DNA of 64,000 bases. Origin: Segetibacter sp. 3557_3. GTDB lineage: Bacteria; Bacteroidota; Bacteroidia; Chitinophagales; Chitinophagaceae. Under the pieces are notes generated by a model that worked only from the letters and a program-made list of their open reading frames with translations, had not been told where the DNA came from and did no database searches. Positions 37,444-46,394 of the stretch are shown here, one piece after another; the stretch's first letter is position 1; each line of letters begins with the position of its first letter. Position numbers and translations under genes: made by a program. The stretch covers positions 124,001 to 188,000 of the forward strand of contig NZ_SMSK01000012.1 in NCBI RefSeq assembly GCF_004354985.1. Direction: 5' to 3'.

Positions 37444-38727
37444 TTAGTGGATGCTTGCTTCAATGGCAGGCAGGATAAGCCCATGAACGTGGCGCTGTTT
37501 TCCGTTGCTGTCTACAAACCCTTTAACAGGGCTGTTGATCAAAAGCGCGATGTTAACATTGTTGGGCAGACAATAAACAGCAGCTTGTTCTTCGCCACCA
37601 TTTATGCTCCAGCCACCGAGCCTGACATATACCTTTCCTGCAGCAGTGTCAACAGAACCGTTGTGACCAAGGTTGTTGTCGAGCATGTATTGTGCGCGGG
37701 CTGCAGGGATGATGTCCCCGTTTCTGAAACCATCAAGGGTTTTAAGAATCTGGGTTACCGACATATAAAATCCTGCGCCTCCGGATACAGTTGACCAGTC
37801 GCCATCTCTTCCTTCAGGATCGGTTGGTGATGAATACGCCTTTGCAGTAGGTCCGCCTACCCCCGGCGTAAATCCAATTGTTGGTAAGCCTACATCAGAA
37901 AAAACTTCCCTGTTCATATACTCCTGGAAATATTTGGTGCAAACAAGATCCCACAGAGAGTCCAGCAGCCCGGGAAAAGTGAATGGCAGGTTATAAGTAG
38001 AATTTGCCTGCATACGGCCATCTATAATGGTGATGATTACCCGCATGATGCTGAAATTTACATTGGCATAGGTGCCCGCGGCCACGTTTGGACCTTTAGC
38101 AACCTGCTCTTTCATAAACGCATAATCACAACGGGAGTTTTCACCTGAGAAGCCCGAGGTATGATTGAGTAGCTTACGGAAAGTAATTCCTGCTACACCG
38201 TTGCCGCGGTTCCAATAAGTGGGTAAATAGGCATTGATTGATGTATCAAGAGAGATGCCTTTTTTATCGAGGAGCTTAACAAGGCCAATAGCAGTCATTA
38301 ATTTGCTTACGCTTGCAACGTGCATGCGTGTATCTGCGGTCCAACCTTTTGCACCATCATTTGGATTCTTCGCCCAGTTCCAGATGCCGGTAAATATGGG
38401 TGAGCTGCCTTTGTACACCTGGTACATATAGCCCATCACTTTATCATGTATCAGCTCGTGTACGATAGGGCCGAAGTAGTTTGCATTAAAAGCAGGCGCA
38501 GCCTTGGCAACGGGGGGAGCGAACTTTTTCGCGATGATACTACGGGTGTTAACACTGTCTTCTACTTTTGCGCTTACATTGTCGTCGGTTGTACGCACAT
38601 TGATCGTTGAGGGTAGTTTTACCGTATGTGCCCTTAGCTGATCTTCAGAGATGTTCAGGGTTCTTAACGACTCAGTCGAAGCGGAAAGATTAATGCCTGA
38701 TAATGGAGCAATGATTTCTTTTTCCAT
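37444..38727 (-). CDS. Beta-lactamase-fold serine hydrolase
   Basis: 427 residues of the class C beta-lactamase/esterase family. Catalytic S139-x-x-K142 in 'HVASVSKLM', Y220-A-N222 and 'LLNHTSGFSG' are visible; the usual C-terminal KTG-like triad position may be in 'GHNGSVDTAAG' or 'HVHG', and is not obvious. About 80 residues precede the domain and show no signal peptide, so it may be cytosolic or use an unrecognised route. Family members hydrolyse esters or peptides; resistance should not be assumed. The gene ends near the bidirectional terminator. Confidence 0.85.
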   Translation of the reverse strand: MEKEIIAPLSGINLSASTESLRTLNISEDQLRAHTVKLPSTINVRTTDDNVSAKVEDSVNTRSIIAKKFAPPVAKAAPAFNANYFGPIVHELIHDKVMGYMYQVYKGSSPIFTGIWNWAKNPNDGAKGWTADTRMHVASVSKLMTAIGLVKLLDKKGISLDTSINAYLPTYWNRGNGVAGITFRKLLNHTSGFSGENSRCDYAFMKEQVAKGPNVAAGTYANVNFSIMRVIITIIDGRMQANSTYNLPFTFPGLLDSLWDLVCTKYFQEYMNREVFSDVGLPTIGFTPGVGGPTAKAYSSPTDPEGRDGDWSTVSGGAGFYMSVTQILKTLDGFRNGDIIPAARAQYMLDNNLGHNGSVDTAAGKVYVRLGGWSINGGEEQAAVYCLPNNVNIALLINSPVKGFVDSNGKQRHVHGLILPAIEASIH

Positions 38728-39022
38728 GTTGTTGTTTTTTTTAGAATTTTTCGAATTTGTTATGAAAGTTTGTCATCACTTTTGGCAGCCCGGTGTAGTT
38801 GCACCTCGCTTTGTGATTGTTTCATAAAAGTATATTTGGCATTACCCGGATCATAATGCAGCAAACGAACGGTAGGTATCGCTTTGCCTCCGGTATAAAC
38901 ATGTGCCGCTTCCCGTGAATTGTACCAACGTGATAATTAACAAGTGCAATAGATAGCAGCAAACACTTTGAAGTATATTATAGAGGAAAGTCAAAAGAAG
39001 GTATCCTGATGTAATTATTGTT

Positions 39023-39616
39023 ATGAAGGTCTTTAACGTTGGAAACAATGCTGTGAACCTGTATTTGCTGGATAGCGGAACACATCTGCTGCTTGTTGAC
39101 TGTGGCTTTCCTGGTCAACTCAGCAGCTTAGGTAGGTGTATGCGAACAAGGGGCTATAAGATGAGGAACATAGATTATCTTCTGGTAACCCATTTTCATA
39201 TCGACCATGCAGGGTTAATACAGGAACTCAAAAAAGAGGGTGTAAAGTTTCTGCTCATCGAAACCCAGCAGCCGATGATTAGCACTATGGAATTGATGGC
39301 TGCAAGAAAATGGGCGTATACTTTCCTGGACTTAAGTGACAACCTAATGATGCCAGTGGGCTCATCAAGAGACTTCCTGAAACAACTCGATATTAATGGA
39401 ACCATAATCAGCACTCCGGGCCACACAGACGATAGTATTACGCTTGTACTTGACTCCGGCGAGGCGTTTACAGGGGACTTACCTGCCGAACACCTTGCTG
39501 CCGACGAACAGTCTCCCATGAGATTGTCCTGGACAAAGTTGAGGGCTGCCGGAGCAAGCGTTATCTATCCCGGACATGGCAATGTATATGAACTCGCAGG
39601 GACGAGTACGAGATAA
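39023..39616 (+). CDS. Metallo-beta-lactamase-fold hydrolase
   Basis: 197 residues. The zinc motif H57-x-H59-x-D61-H62 is in 'VTHFHIDHAG', with further ligands H134 ('STPGHTDDS'), D152 ('FTGDLPAEH') and H185 ('YPGHGN'), so both metal sites look intact. No signal peptide, hence cytosolic. The short, compact form resembles glyoxalase II-like or quorum-lactonase-like enzymes, but the substrate cannot be told. It converges with the STAND ATPase gene with 21 nt between stops. Confidence 0.85.
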   Translation: MKVFNVGNNAVNLYLLDSGTHLLLVDCGFPGQLSSLGRCMRTRGYKMRNIDYLLVTHFHIDHAGLIQELKKEGVKFLLIETQQPMISTMELMAARKWAYTFLDLSDNLMMPVGSSRDFLKQLDINGTIISTPGHTDDSITLVLDSGEAFTGDLPAEHLAADEQSPMRLSWTKLRAAGASVIYPGHGNVYELAGTSTR

Positions 39617-39637
39617 ATTAGTTAGTCCGTACTGTTA

Positions 39638-42181
39638 CTACCGGTTTATTGAGAGGTCTTCGAGTTCTACATTGTCCATAGCTGAATCACATAGTTCGGC
39701 TAAGGTTTTCTCGTCATCTTCAAGATCTCTGAAAAGCTTATAAATTAATTTCTGCAGGAGGTTTGATTTAGTTTTCGGAGAGAGTTCCTGGATAATACCC
39801 TGCATCATTTTAACGGCCTTGGGTTTGTTCTTTTCTTTGTAGGCAACCAGGGCAAGTCCGTATTCTCCATATAACCTTCCAATGGCAATCCTGTCCTGCG
39901 CACGCAGTATTTCAAACCTTCGCTTTGCTTCCTGGAGGCCATTTTCTATTCCAAGATAAGCTAAGCCAATCCTTGGTTCAAGTTGATAGCCGTGTCCCTC
40001 CTCACCATAGTCAATTTTACCTGCAGCCAGCTGGTAATAGTGAAGCGCCTTTTCACTGTTGTCTGATTTGAACTCGATATCACCTGCCACCATATAAACC
40101 CGGGTTTGTATCCAGGCACTGCAAGGTATCGACAGAGCTTCCTTAACCAGTTTTTCTGCGGTGGCCGGCTCATCCTTTTCTGCCATTACCCTTGCCTGCC
40201 AGGCAAGGCCTAAAGCAAGCAGGTCCCTTTTTGTTTGATTTGTTTCAGGTAATTGTGATGCGATATTAAAACCCTGCAGTATCTCCGCATATGCATCGTC
40301 CAGGCGGTCCTCTTCAACATAGGTCCAACCCAATGCATCTAATCTCAACAGCGCTTCATCCTCTAAACATGCCCTGGTATGTGCAACTTCAATTGCTTGT
40401 TTTACGTAAGCGATCCTTTCCTGGTTTAAAAACCGGCTGTCCATATAATGCACCAATAAGAGCAAGAGGTCATAAAATATCCCGTTCGGATTGGTGCTTG
40501 ATGTCCACTTTAGTACTTCGTTGATGTTTGACCATTCAATGTCAATTGCCAACATGTTGTCGTTTACCAGTACGTTCCAGTAGCGTTCACACGGGGTAGT
40601 TCGTTTGATGTTGTTACTTACATATTCAAAGTAATAATTGCTAAATCGATTACGCGCTTCTTCATGGAACGCTGGAGCCTCTGCCAGTTTTGCGCTAACA
40701 TGCTCTCTGGTCATGGGGTGCACGATAATGTTTCCTTCTTTACCGTCCACCTCCAATAAGCCATACTGAACCAGCTGCTGCAAGGCACAGTCAAATTCAA
40801 ACTCTTGCAAACCGCTTACTTTACATACCGCTAGTCTTCTGATCCCGGTTGTTCTGTTCGCGGTTTTTTGCGCGAGGGAATTGCCTGCACTAAACAGGGG
40901 CAAAGTCAGTAGTATACATCTTGCCTGACCGGTTATTTGGCTCCACGACCAGGAGTACAAAGAATTAAATACTTCGCGAATACTTTTTGGAGTAGACAAG
41001 TGAATGTGGTTGCGGATCTCGTTCAAACTCAACCGGCCGCCTGCCATTAAACCCAAAGCCAATACAATCGCCTGCGGGTTGCCACCGGTGATGTCTGAAA
41101 GCGACAACAACTTGGGGTCCCACGTAATCCCCTTTGCTTTTGCTTCCTGCGAAATAAACCGGGTTGCTTCGTTTTTGGCAAGGCCTTTCACTCTTATCGG
41201 ATAGGCTTTTTGCCAGAGTTGAACCCTTGACGTTAATAGTACTTTGCTTGGGGATGGCACAGACTCCATCCATTTCTTCAACCTCGGATCTGGCATGGTC
41301 TCGAAGTTGTCGATGATGATTAAAACCTTGTTGCGCTGTAATAATTCGTTCACCAATCTCATCTCCCTTACATTCAGCGGGGTGGGTGTTGCACTGGAGT
41401 TATTCGAAACCGTGCTCAGCACTTCATTAACAACTTCACTTAGCCATTCTTTTTGTTCAGGTTTATCGACTGCAGAAATCCAGACAACATAGGTAAACTT
41501 TGGCGGATCCGGAATGGCGGACTTCGCCAGTCCCAATACAATATAACCGGTCTCAATTGCAAGACTGGTTTTACCAACTCCTGCAAAACCTTCAATCGTG
41601 ATTACCGGGTAACGTGTTTTCAGCCCTTCCATAACCTCCTTCATATATTTTGCCCGCATGACGAACTGTTCGTAGTTGGGTTGAGGTAGGTTGTGAAAAA
41701 TGGGAGAGGCATTATCTGTTTTTCCCAACTTGTTTAATGCCTCTGCCACAAGCCTGCCCAATTCATCGGGAGAACTAAAATGCGGGCCGGTTAAGTGGGT
41801 TTTTGCAAGTTCCTCCCTAAACGTATCAATCCTCGTTGTATCCTTGTCAATATACATCCGGGGCCATGGCGCTTTCTCGGAAAGCATAAATATCAAACAT
41901 GGTTTTTTGGAGGCAACAGCCTGTCGATACTCCAATTCAGTAATTGAAAGCCCGTCGCTGTTACCTGCGTCAGGGATCCATCCATACCTCCAGGCGAAAA
42001 TGCCGATGTAGAGATTGGCGTTTGATACATCAAGTAAACACTTATCCAACGGACGTACATCCTCCGCTACGTAGTACTCCATAGCAATGTCTTCATGACC
42101 TAACCTACGGAGTACGATATTGACCATTCGTCGATAGTCCTCAAGATCAATAAACGTAGACGAAACATAAATCTTTAGCAT
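39638..42181 (-). CDS. DUF4062/NB-ARC/TPR STAND ATPase, candidate immune sensor
   Basis: 847 residues. Residues 1-110 form a DUF4062 domain ('KIYVSSTFIDLEDYR', 'ANLYIGIFAWRYGWIP', 'SITELEYRQAVASKKPCLIFML'). An NB-ARC-type ATPase follows: Walker A at 198-206 (GFAGVGKTS), Walker B 286-294 (VLIIIDNFE), sensor-like 'KVLLTSR' 313-319, GGNP at 366-369 and an MHD-like 'VHPMTREHV' near 500. From about 560 the chain is TPR-like helical repeats ('ALLRLDALGWTYVEEDRLDDAYAE', 'SEKALHYYQLAAGKI'). This N-terminal effector, central STAND switch and C-terminal sensor order is that of bacterial NLR-like proteins, several of which defend against phage. Defence here is inference; no companion effector gene is visible. 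Confidence 0.85.
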   Translation of the reverse strand: MLKIYVSSTFIDLEDYRRMVNIVLRRLGHEDIAMEYYVAEDVRPLDKCLLDVSNANLYIGIFAWRYGWIPDAGNSDGLSITELEYRQAVASKKPCLIFMLSEKAPWPRMYIDKDTTRIDTFREELAKTHLTGPHFSSPDELGRLVAEALNKLGKTDNASPIFHNLPQPNYEQFVMRAKYMKEVMEGLKTRYPVITIEGFAGVGKTSLAIETGYIVLGLAKSAIPDPPKFTYVVWISAVDKPEQKEWLSEVVNEVLSTVSNNSSATPTPLNVREMRLVNELLQRNKVLIIIDNFETMPDPRLKKWMESVPSPSKVLLTSRVQLWQKAYPIRVKGLAKNEATRFISQEAKAKGITWDPKLLSLSDITGGNPQAIVLALGLMAGGRLSLNEIRNHIHLSTPKSIREVFNSLYSWSWSQITGQARCILLTLPLFSAGNSLAQKTANRTTGIRRLAVCKVSGLQEFEFDCALQQLVQYGLLEVDGKEGNIIVHPMTREHVSAKLAEAPAFHEEARNRFSNYYFEYVSNNIKRTTPCERYWNVLVNDNMLAIDIEWSNINEVLKWTSSTNPNGIFYDLLLLLVHYMDSRFLNQERIAYVKQAIEVAHTRACLEDEALLRLDALGWTYVEEDRLDDAYAEILQGFNIASQLPETNQTKRDLLALGLAWQARVMAEKDEPATAEKLVKEALSIPCSAWIQTRVYMVAGDIEFKSDNSEKALHYYQLAAGKIDYGEEGHGYQLEPRIGLAYLGIENGLQEAKRRFEILRAQDRIAIGRLYGEYGLALVAYKEKNKPKAVKMMQGIIQELSPKTKSNLLQKLIYKLFRDLEDDEKTLAELCDSAMDNVELEDLSINR

Positions 42182-42610
42182 GGGTTGCGCTTAATATAAC
42201 AAGGTGAATAAAAGTGCTTTTAAACCATACCTGCCAGGCGGCGATTGATTCCTGTATCAGTCCATTATGTTGTGAAAGATCCCCGGCTCAAAGCAATAGC
42301 AACTTTAAACTACAAAGGATTCACGGTAGTGTCAATAGGGGCTACAATGTTTGTAATAGCGGGAAGCGGGAATCCATGAATCTTGCAAACAATGCTGTGG
42401 ATACCCATATGCTTCTTAGTAAATCATTTCCGAATGCCGGCGCTTCATAGTCCGGCTGCGGCACTCCCGCGCATGAACCCTTCCAGCCGGCGTAAAAGGT
42501 AGGACAGCAAATGGGTTATTGGCTTTCGACAGGTTCAAAAGCACCCACACATTTCTTTTCAAATCCAAGTACCCGGTAATTCGTGCTAAGGAGTTTATTC
42601 GACCTTATTA
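42182..42610. other. Intergenic region, nothing recognised
   Basis: About 430 bp upstream of the STAND ATPase gene and downstream of the AHSA1 gene. Short frames only; the STAND promoter is expected here on the minus strand but was not pinned down. Confidence 0.4.
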
Positions 42611-43081
42611 TCAGTGGTCCGCCTTCAACTTCATTGTTACCAGTTCCGCCTCAAGCCGGTCGAAGTTCTCTTCGTTTTTTTCAACCGCAAACACCCTCAC
42701 TTTTTCGCATTCATGTGATGACGCAAATATTTGCCGGAAAACAATCTTCGTTTTGTTCGCACCGGCTTCTTCAAAGGTTGCTACCACGTTAAACAATGGT
42801 TTGGTCAACCGTTCCCAGGCAATCAGGGCAGGTTGCTCAACCTGGATAAATACGCATTCATTAGGATAGTTGCCCTTGTCGGGTCCATGCATAATAAAAC
42901 GCCATCTGCCACCCGGTCGCAGGTCGAACTCGTTAAAAGTATTGGTGAAACCAGCTGGTCCCCACCATTTCTTAAGGTGTTTGGGACTGGTCCATGCTGT
43001 ATAAACCATTTCCCTGGGTGCATCCACCAAACGGGTACTTACGATTTCAAACCCCGTTGTTGAAGTTGACTTTGCAGTCAT
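42611..43081 (-). CDS. AHSA1/SRPBCC-domain protein
   Basis: 156 residues of the SRPBCC (START-like) fold. Diagnostic segments are 'VSTRLVDAPREMVYTAWTSPKHLKKWWGPAGFT', 'FDLRPGGRWRFIMHGPDG'-like text (here 'HGPDKG') and a C-terminal 'NFDRLEAEL'. Such small proteins bind hydrophobic ligands and are often cotranscribed with ArsR-family regulators; none is seen next to it here. A perfect inverted repeat lies 26 nt before the start codon (43107-43126) and may be an operator. Ligand unknown. Confidence 0.88.
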   Translation of the reverse strand: MTAKSTSTTGFEIVSTRLVDAPREMVYTAWTSPKHLKKWWGPAGFTNTFNEFDLRPGGRWRFIMHGPDKGNYPNECVFIQVEQPALIAWERLTKPLFNVVATFEEAGANKTKIVFRQIFASSHECEKVRVFAVEKNEENFDRLEAELVTMKLKADH

Positions 43082-43106
43082 AATTTAAATGATTATTCGC
43101 TTTTAT

Positions 43107-43126
43107 AATCACCATATCTGGTGATT
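43107..43126. promoter_or_regulatory. Operator-like palindrome upstream of AHSA1 gene
   Basis: AATCACCATATCTGGTGATT has 8-bp perfect arms around TATC. It sits 26 nt upstream of the AHSA1 start, where a repressor site would be. The ATCACC/GGTGAT halves recur at 46193-46204. Confidence 0.5.
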
Positions 43127-43352
43127 GATCGATCGTGGTTGTTTTAGCAATTTTACTAAATATCAATCAATGTTGTAAGCGAATTTGCCGTCAGCGGCTT
43201 GCTGAATAGAATTGCCAGATATCTAGAGGGCGGGCGCATACGAACGGGTTCATTCGGGCCGGCAACGTGTTGGTATACGTTTATGTTGGGACGGCAAAAA
43301 CCTGTTCCACATACACCCATTCGAACATTTACTCACAACTAAAATTCGGGCA

Positions 43353-43934
43353 ATGATACCTTTCAAATGTTTTGTTCAGCTTCGGAATTCTTTTCAACAT
43401 AGCGCCGACCAGGCTATACTTACTTATGTGGTAATCATTATTGCACTTGCTTTGGCGATTACGGGCTGCAAGAAAGAGAGTGAAAAGAAAGCCAGGTTTA
43501 ACTTTGACTTTCTTTACCACACAAAATGGCGCACGGTCTCCCAGGCAACAACACCAACGTGGACCGACCCGGCCACCGGTAAATCGTATACTGATCTCTT
43601 CGATTTTGCTAGGGATAATTTTCCATGTGCGATAGACGATTACTCCGTTTTTCTGCCAGATGGTTCTACGCACCAATACTACAACACGATAAAGTGCAAC
43701 CCGAATGATCCGGCCACGGAAGCCCCTATTGGTTATCACTTTTTGGACAACGCAAATGATTCGCTAATCGTCGTGGTTCCCCTTGAGGTGCCGAATTTAA
43801 AACCGGAAATTATAATGGCACGCTGCAAGGTACTGGAACTGACAGTGGATAAACTCGTGGTGAGATACAATCAAATTGTGCCGTTTACTTTTACCAAACA
43901 AACCAATACACAAACGTATGTCGCGATGCCATAA
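43353..43934 (+). CDS. Hypothetical lipoprotein
   Basis: 193 residues from ATG 43353, with hydrophobic 'VVIIIALALAITGC' and lipobox at C39. The n-region before the membrane stretch is unusually long (about 25 residues), so a later start such as GTG 43428 is possible. The mature part ('FLYHTKWRTVSQATTPTWTD', 'DDYSVFLPDGSTHQYYN', 'KLVVRYNQIVPFTF') has the size and pattern of lipocalin-like small lipoproteins of Bacteroidota. No precise family recognised. Confidence 0.55.
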   Translation: MIPFKCFVQLRNSFQHSADQAILTYVVIIIALALAITGCKKESEKKARFNFDFLYHTKWRTVSQATTPTWTDPATGKSYTDLFDFARDNFPCAIDDYSVFLPDGSTHQYYNTIKCNPNDPATEAPIGYHFLDNANDSLIVVVPLEVPNLKPEIIMARCKVLELTVDKLVVRYNQIVPFTFTKQTNTQTYVAMP

Positions 43935-44133
43935 CCTTTCTGTTTGAGGTTCTGATGCAAAGCCATTTGATCAGCTGGAAAGGTCTTAGTGAGGAAATCT
44001 CAGGGCGCCAGGAATCGGGTCTGAAACCAAACCTCGCAACACAATGCCGGCCGTTGCCACAAGGGTATCGTGCGCCTTGCTGTATTAAGGGTTGTCATGA
44101 CTTGTATACAGCCGTAATCCACCCCGGTCGAAA

Positions 44134-44796
44134 TTAGTTTTCCCCGCTGCTACCCGGAAGCCTGCTCCTGATCCATTTCATCTGGCCGTTGTGATTAGAC
44201 TCGTGTTCAACCACATGAAACCACTTGCAGTAGTTGTTGGTTGGTCCCCATCCCCAGCTTTTGTCTACCGTCAGCAACCATTTATCGTCACGCATTCTGA
44301 GCTGCTCAAGCGTTTTCTGACGCACTTCGGTTAACGTATTCAGGTAATGGTCCAGCTGCTCACCTTTGATGGTCTTTCTTCCCGCATCCCCCAGATTCAT
44401 GGGAATGTCCCATTGTTTTTTTATTTTATCATCCCAGCTTCCCCACTTCGTGTTTTCAAAAGTGTGCAGTTGGTAGTAGCGTTCTGTTGCTGCCAGGTGC
44501 AGCAGGAGTGCACCGATGGAGTTTGCTTTAGAATCGGGTAAGAGGTCCAGTTGTGCAACCGTTAGACCCTGTACAGATTGGAGCACCACAGAACGCATCC
44601 AGGCCATCATGGAAACCAATGTGCCAATATGTGGTGAAAATCCCTGCCTGGGTCCAATTACGTTAAGTCCTTCAATAGCATGTTGCTGGCTGCACGCTTG
44701 TTGCGGCAGGATGGATAGGCCAGCAATACCCGCTGCAAGTGCAGCACCACTGCCAATAAATCTTCTTCGGTCAAAGAGAGCTCCGGTTTCTTCCAT
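44134..44796 (-). CDS. DinB-family protein with a Tat signal
   Basis: 220 residues. A twin-arginine motif (RRRFIG at 10-15) is followed by 'SGAALAAGIAGLSIL', so the protein is likely exported folded. The four-helix DinB fold is shown by 'GTLVSMMAWMRSVVLQSVQGLT', 'IGALLLHLAATERYYQ' and 'WFHVVEHESNHNGQMKWIRSR', which give the metal-binding histidines. DinB-like proteins act as thiol-dependent transferases or nucleases of varied function; the exported form is less common. Stand-alone gene, upstream spacer about 190 bp shared with the divergent methyltransferase gene. Confidence 0.75.
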   Translation of the reverse strand: MEETGALFDRRRFIGSGAALAAGIAGLSILPQQACSQQHAIEGLNVIGPRQGFSPHIGTLVSMMAWMRSVVLQSVQGLTVAQLDLLPDSKANSIGALLLHLAATERYYQLHTFENTKWGSWDDKIKKQWDIPMNLGDAGRKTIKGEQLDHYLNTLTEVRQKTLEQLRMRDDKWLLTVDKSWGWGPTNNYCKWFHVVEHESNHNGQMKWIRSRLPGSSGEN

Positions 44797-44990
44797 ATTT
44801 TTATTTCAACAGAAAGTTACTGTTTTAAAGTCCGGATTACAACTGGTGTTTGTCTATACTTGAACGATTGAAACCTTGATGAGACATCCACGGCAAGGCA
44901 AGGTGTTTACGGTACCCGGTATGCAGTAGCAGGCTAACTTTACCTTGCTTGATGATATTGTAAATTGATTGCAGAAGAAGGTGATTACTA

Positions 44991-45719
44991 ATGAAAGATA
45001 TTTATAACGATAAGAGCTATCTCCGTAACAATCCTTCCTGGCATGAGGAGGACGCGCCGGGCAAGGTAAAACAGGTACTGACAATCCTGAAAAGGAACCG
45101 TATTGCTTTTGAAACCATCTGCGAAATTGGGTGCGGTAGCGGCGAGATACTGGCGCAGCTAGCAAAACAATTGCCGGGTGTAAATAGCTTTCGTGGGTAC
45201 GATATCTCACGGGATGCAATCGAGATTGCAAAACAAAAAGCAAACGACCGGGTAAGCTTCGAAGTAAAAGATATTACCCAAAGCGACAAAGAAGTCCCCT
45301 TTGATTTGTTAATGGTAATTGATGTTATTGAACATATCCCAGACTATTTTAAGTTTCTTGCCGGCATTATCCATAAAGGCAGGTATACCATTTTTCACAT
45401 ACCACTGGATATGTGTATGTGGTCGCTTTTTAAGGAACAAATGTTAGTCGAGTCAAAAAAACGAGTGGGACATATTCACAATTTTACGGAAGACTTCATC
45501 AAAAGCGTTTTGGCTGAATACGGGTTTGAGCTCATCGACCAACTGTATACTCCGCCCACGTTTGAACAGCAGACTGCAAAACAACAGGTCGTTGATACTT
45601 TTCGTAAACTGCTATTCAAAATCAATCAGCGTTTTTGTACCAAGACAGTTGGCGGATACTCGCTGTTATTGTTGACCAAAAATAATTGGGTTGCCGCCGA
45701 GCAGTTATTATCGAAGTGA
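44991..45719 (+). CDS. Class I SAM-dependent methyltransferase
   Basis: 242 residues. The SAM-binding motif I is 'ICEIGCGSGEI' (about 43-53), motif II acidic residue in 'RGYDISRDAIEIAK', and 'FDLLMVIDVIEHIPDYFKFL' is motif IV/post. The C-terminal part ('HIHNFTEDFIKSVLAEYGFELIDQ') resembles methyltransferases that act on small molecules or lipids. Cytosolic. It stands alone, divergent from the DinB-family gene. The acceptor is unknown. Just after its stop lies the remnant of a reductase gene on the other strand. Confidence 0.88.
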   Translation: MKDIYNDKSYLRNNPSWHEEDAPGKVKQVLTILKRNRIAFETICEIGCGSGEILAQLAKQLPGVNSFRGYDISRDAIEIAKQKANDRVSFEVKDITQSDKEVPFDLLMVIDVIEHIPDYFKFLAGIIHKGRYTIFHIPLDMCMWSLFKEQMLVESKKRVGHIHNFTEDFIKSVLAEYGFELIDQLYTPPTFEQQTAKQQVVDTFRKLLFKINQRFCTKTVGGYSLLLLTKNNWVAAEQLLSK

Positions 45720-45744
45720 TGAATATATCGGATACAATTGCGGG

Positions 45745-46172
45745 GGGTGATCTGCCGGTGCATGTGGTAAACATCAACCAGGTTGATGTTCACAAAGGTC
45801 GTGATCAGTTGCACTCCACCATAAAGCCAAATGCCTTTGCCTGGCTGAGCTTTAATGTCCATAACATTGCCGACCAGGTCTTCACTTATCCGGGTTGCAC
45901 GATCATCCCTATTGGGAGCCTTCGAGAACACATATTTCGTTTGGCTGTGGAACGTTTTGCCAAAGTAATCATTCTGTTGCAGGAGCATCATGGCCGGGCT
46001 GAAAATTACCCCAAAGGACATAGCTTTTTCGTCGATCAAGTATGGTGTCTAAGCTTGATAAACAGCCGTTAAATCCCATATCATCTTCCATGATACACTA
46101 ATTTGTTTCACCATTGGGTCCTTCAATATACCCATCATGCGTTACGGCTAAACCCAGGACAATTTTCCTAAT
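45745..46172 (-). pseudogene. Decayed RibD/dihydrofolate-reductase-like gene
   Basis: Minus-strand translation gives the family start 'RKIVLGLAVTHDGYIEGPNG' from codon 46167-46169, but the codon in the start position (46170-46172) is ATT. An in-frame TAG at 46098-46100 stands where the family has a Trp, followed by the readable 'CIMEDDMGF'. Near 45980 the frame shifts, after which 'KTFHSQTKYVFSK' and 'QPGKGIWLYGGVQLITTFVNINLVD' continue the family pattern before it degenerates near 45745. So the gene has lost its start, gained a stop and shifted frame. An intact relative of the same family lies at 50267-50875. The palindrome at 46193-46204 sits 20 nt upstream. Confidence 0.85.
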
Positions 46173-46192
46173 TTTTAGAATTTAAAATTTGT

Positions 46193-46204
46193 ATCACCGG
46201 TGAT
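46193..46204. promoter_or_regulatory. Operator-like palindrome upstream of reductase pseudogene
   Basis: ATCACCGGTGAT is a perfect 12-bp palindrome 20 nt before the lost start of the reductase pseudogene. Its half-sites match those at 43107-43126, with different spacing. Confidence 0.4.
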
Positions 46205-46394
46205 GCAATCCAATTGTTTGTCACAACGGTATAACATAAAGTGGTGATGCCGCGAGGCACTTCAACGCCGTCTTCGGCGAATTACCATACCATGGTGCTC
46301 CCCGTTCCAGATGCTAATAAATCACATATAAATGCGATTGCCCGACAGTGTACCCAAAGATATTTTTGTCTTAAATAATCAAGCAAAACAAAAC

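Noticed and set aside
37444-38727. Antibiotic-resistance beta-lactamase
   Set aside because: Only the general class C fold motifs are present; such genes are usually esterases or peptidases, and there is no signal peptide.
45686-46072. Plus-strand 128-codon frame after the methyltransferase
   Set aside because: It is antisense to the reductase pseudogene, whose minus-strand text matches a known family.
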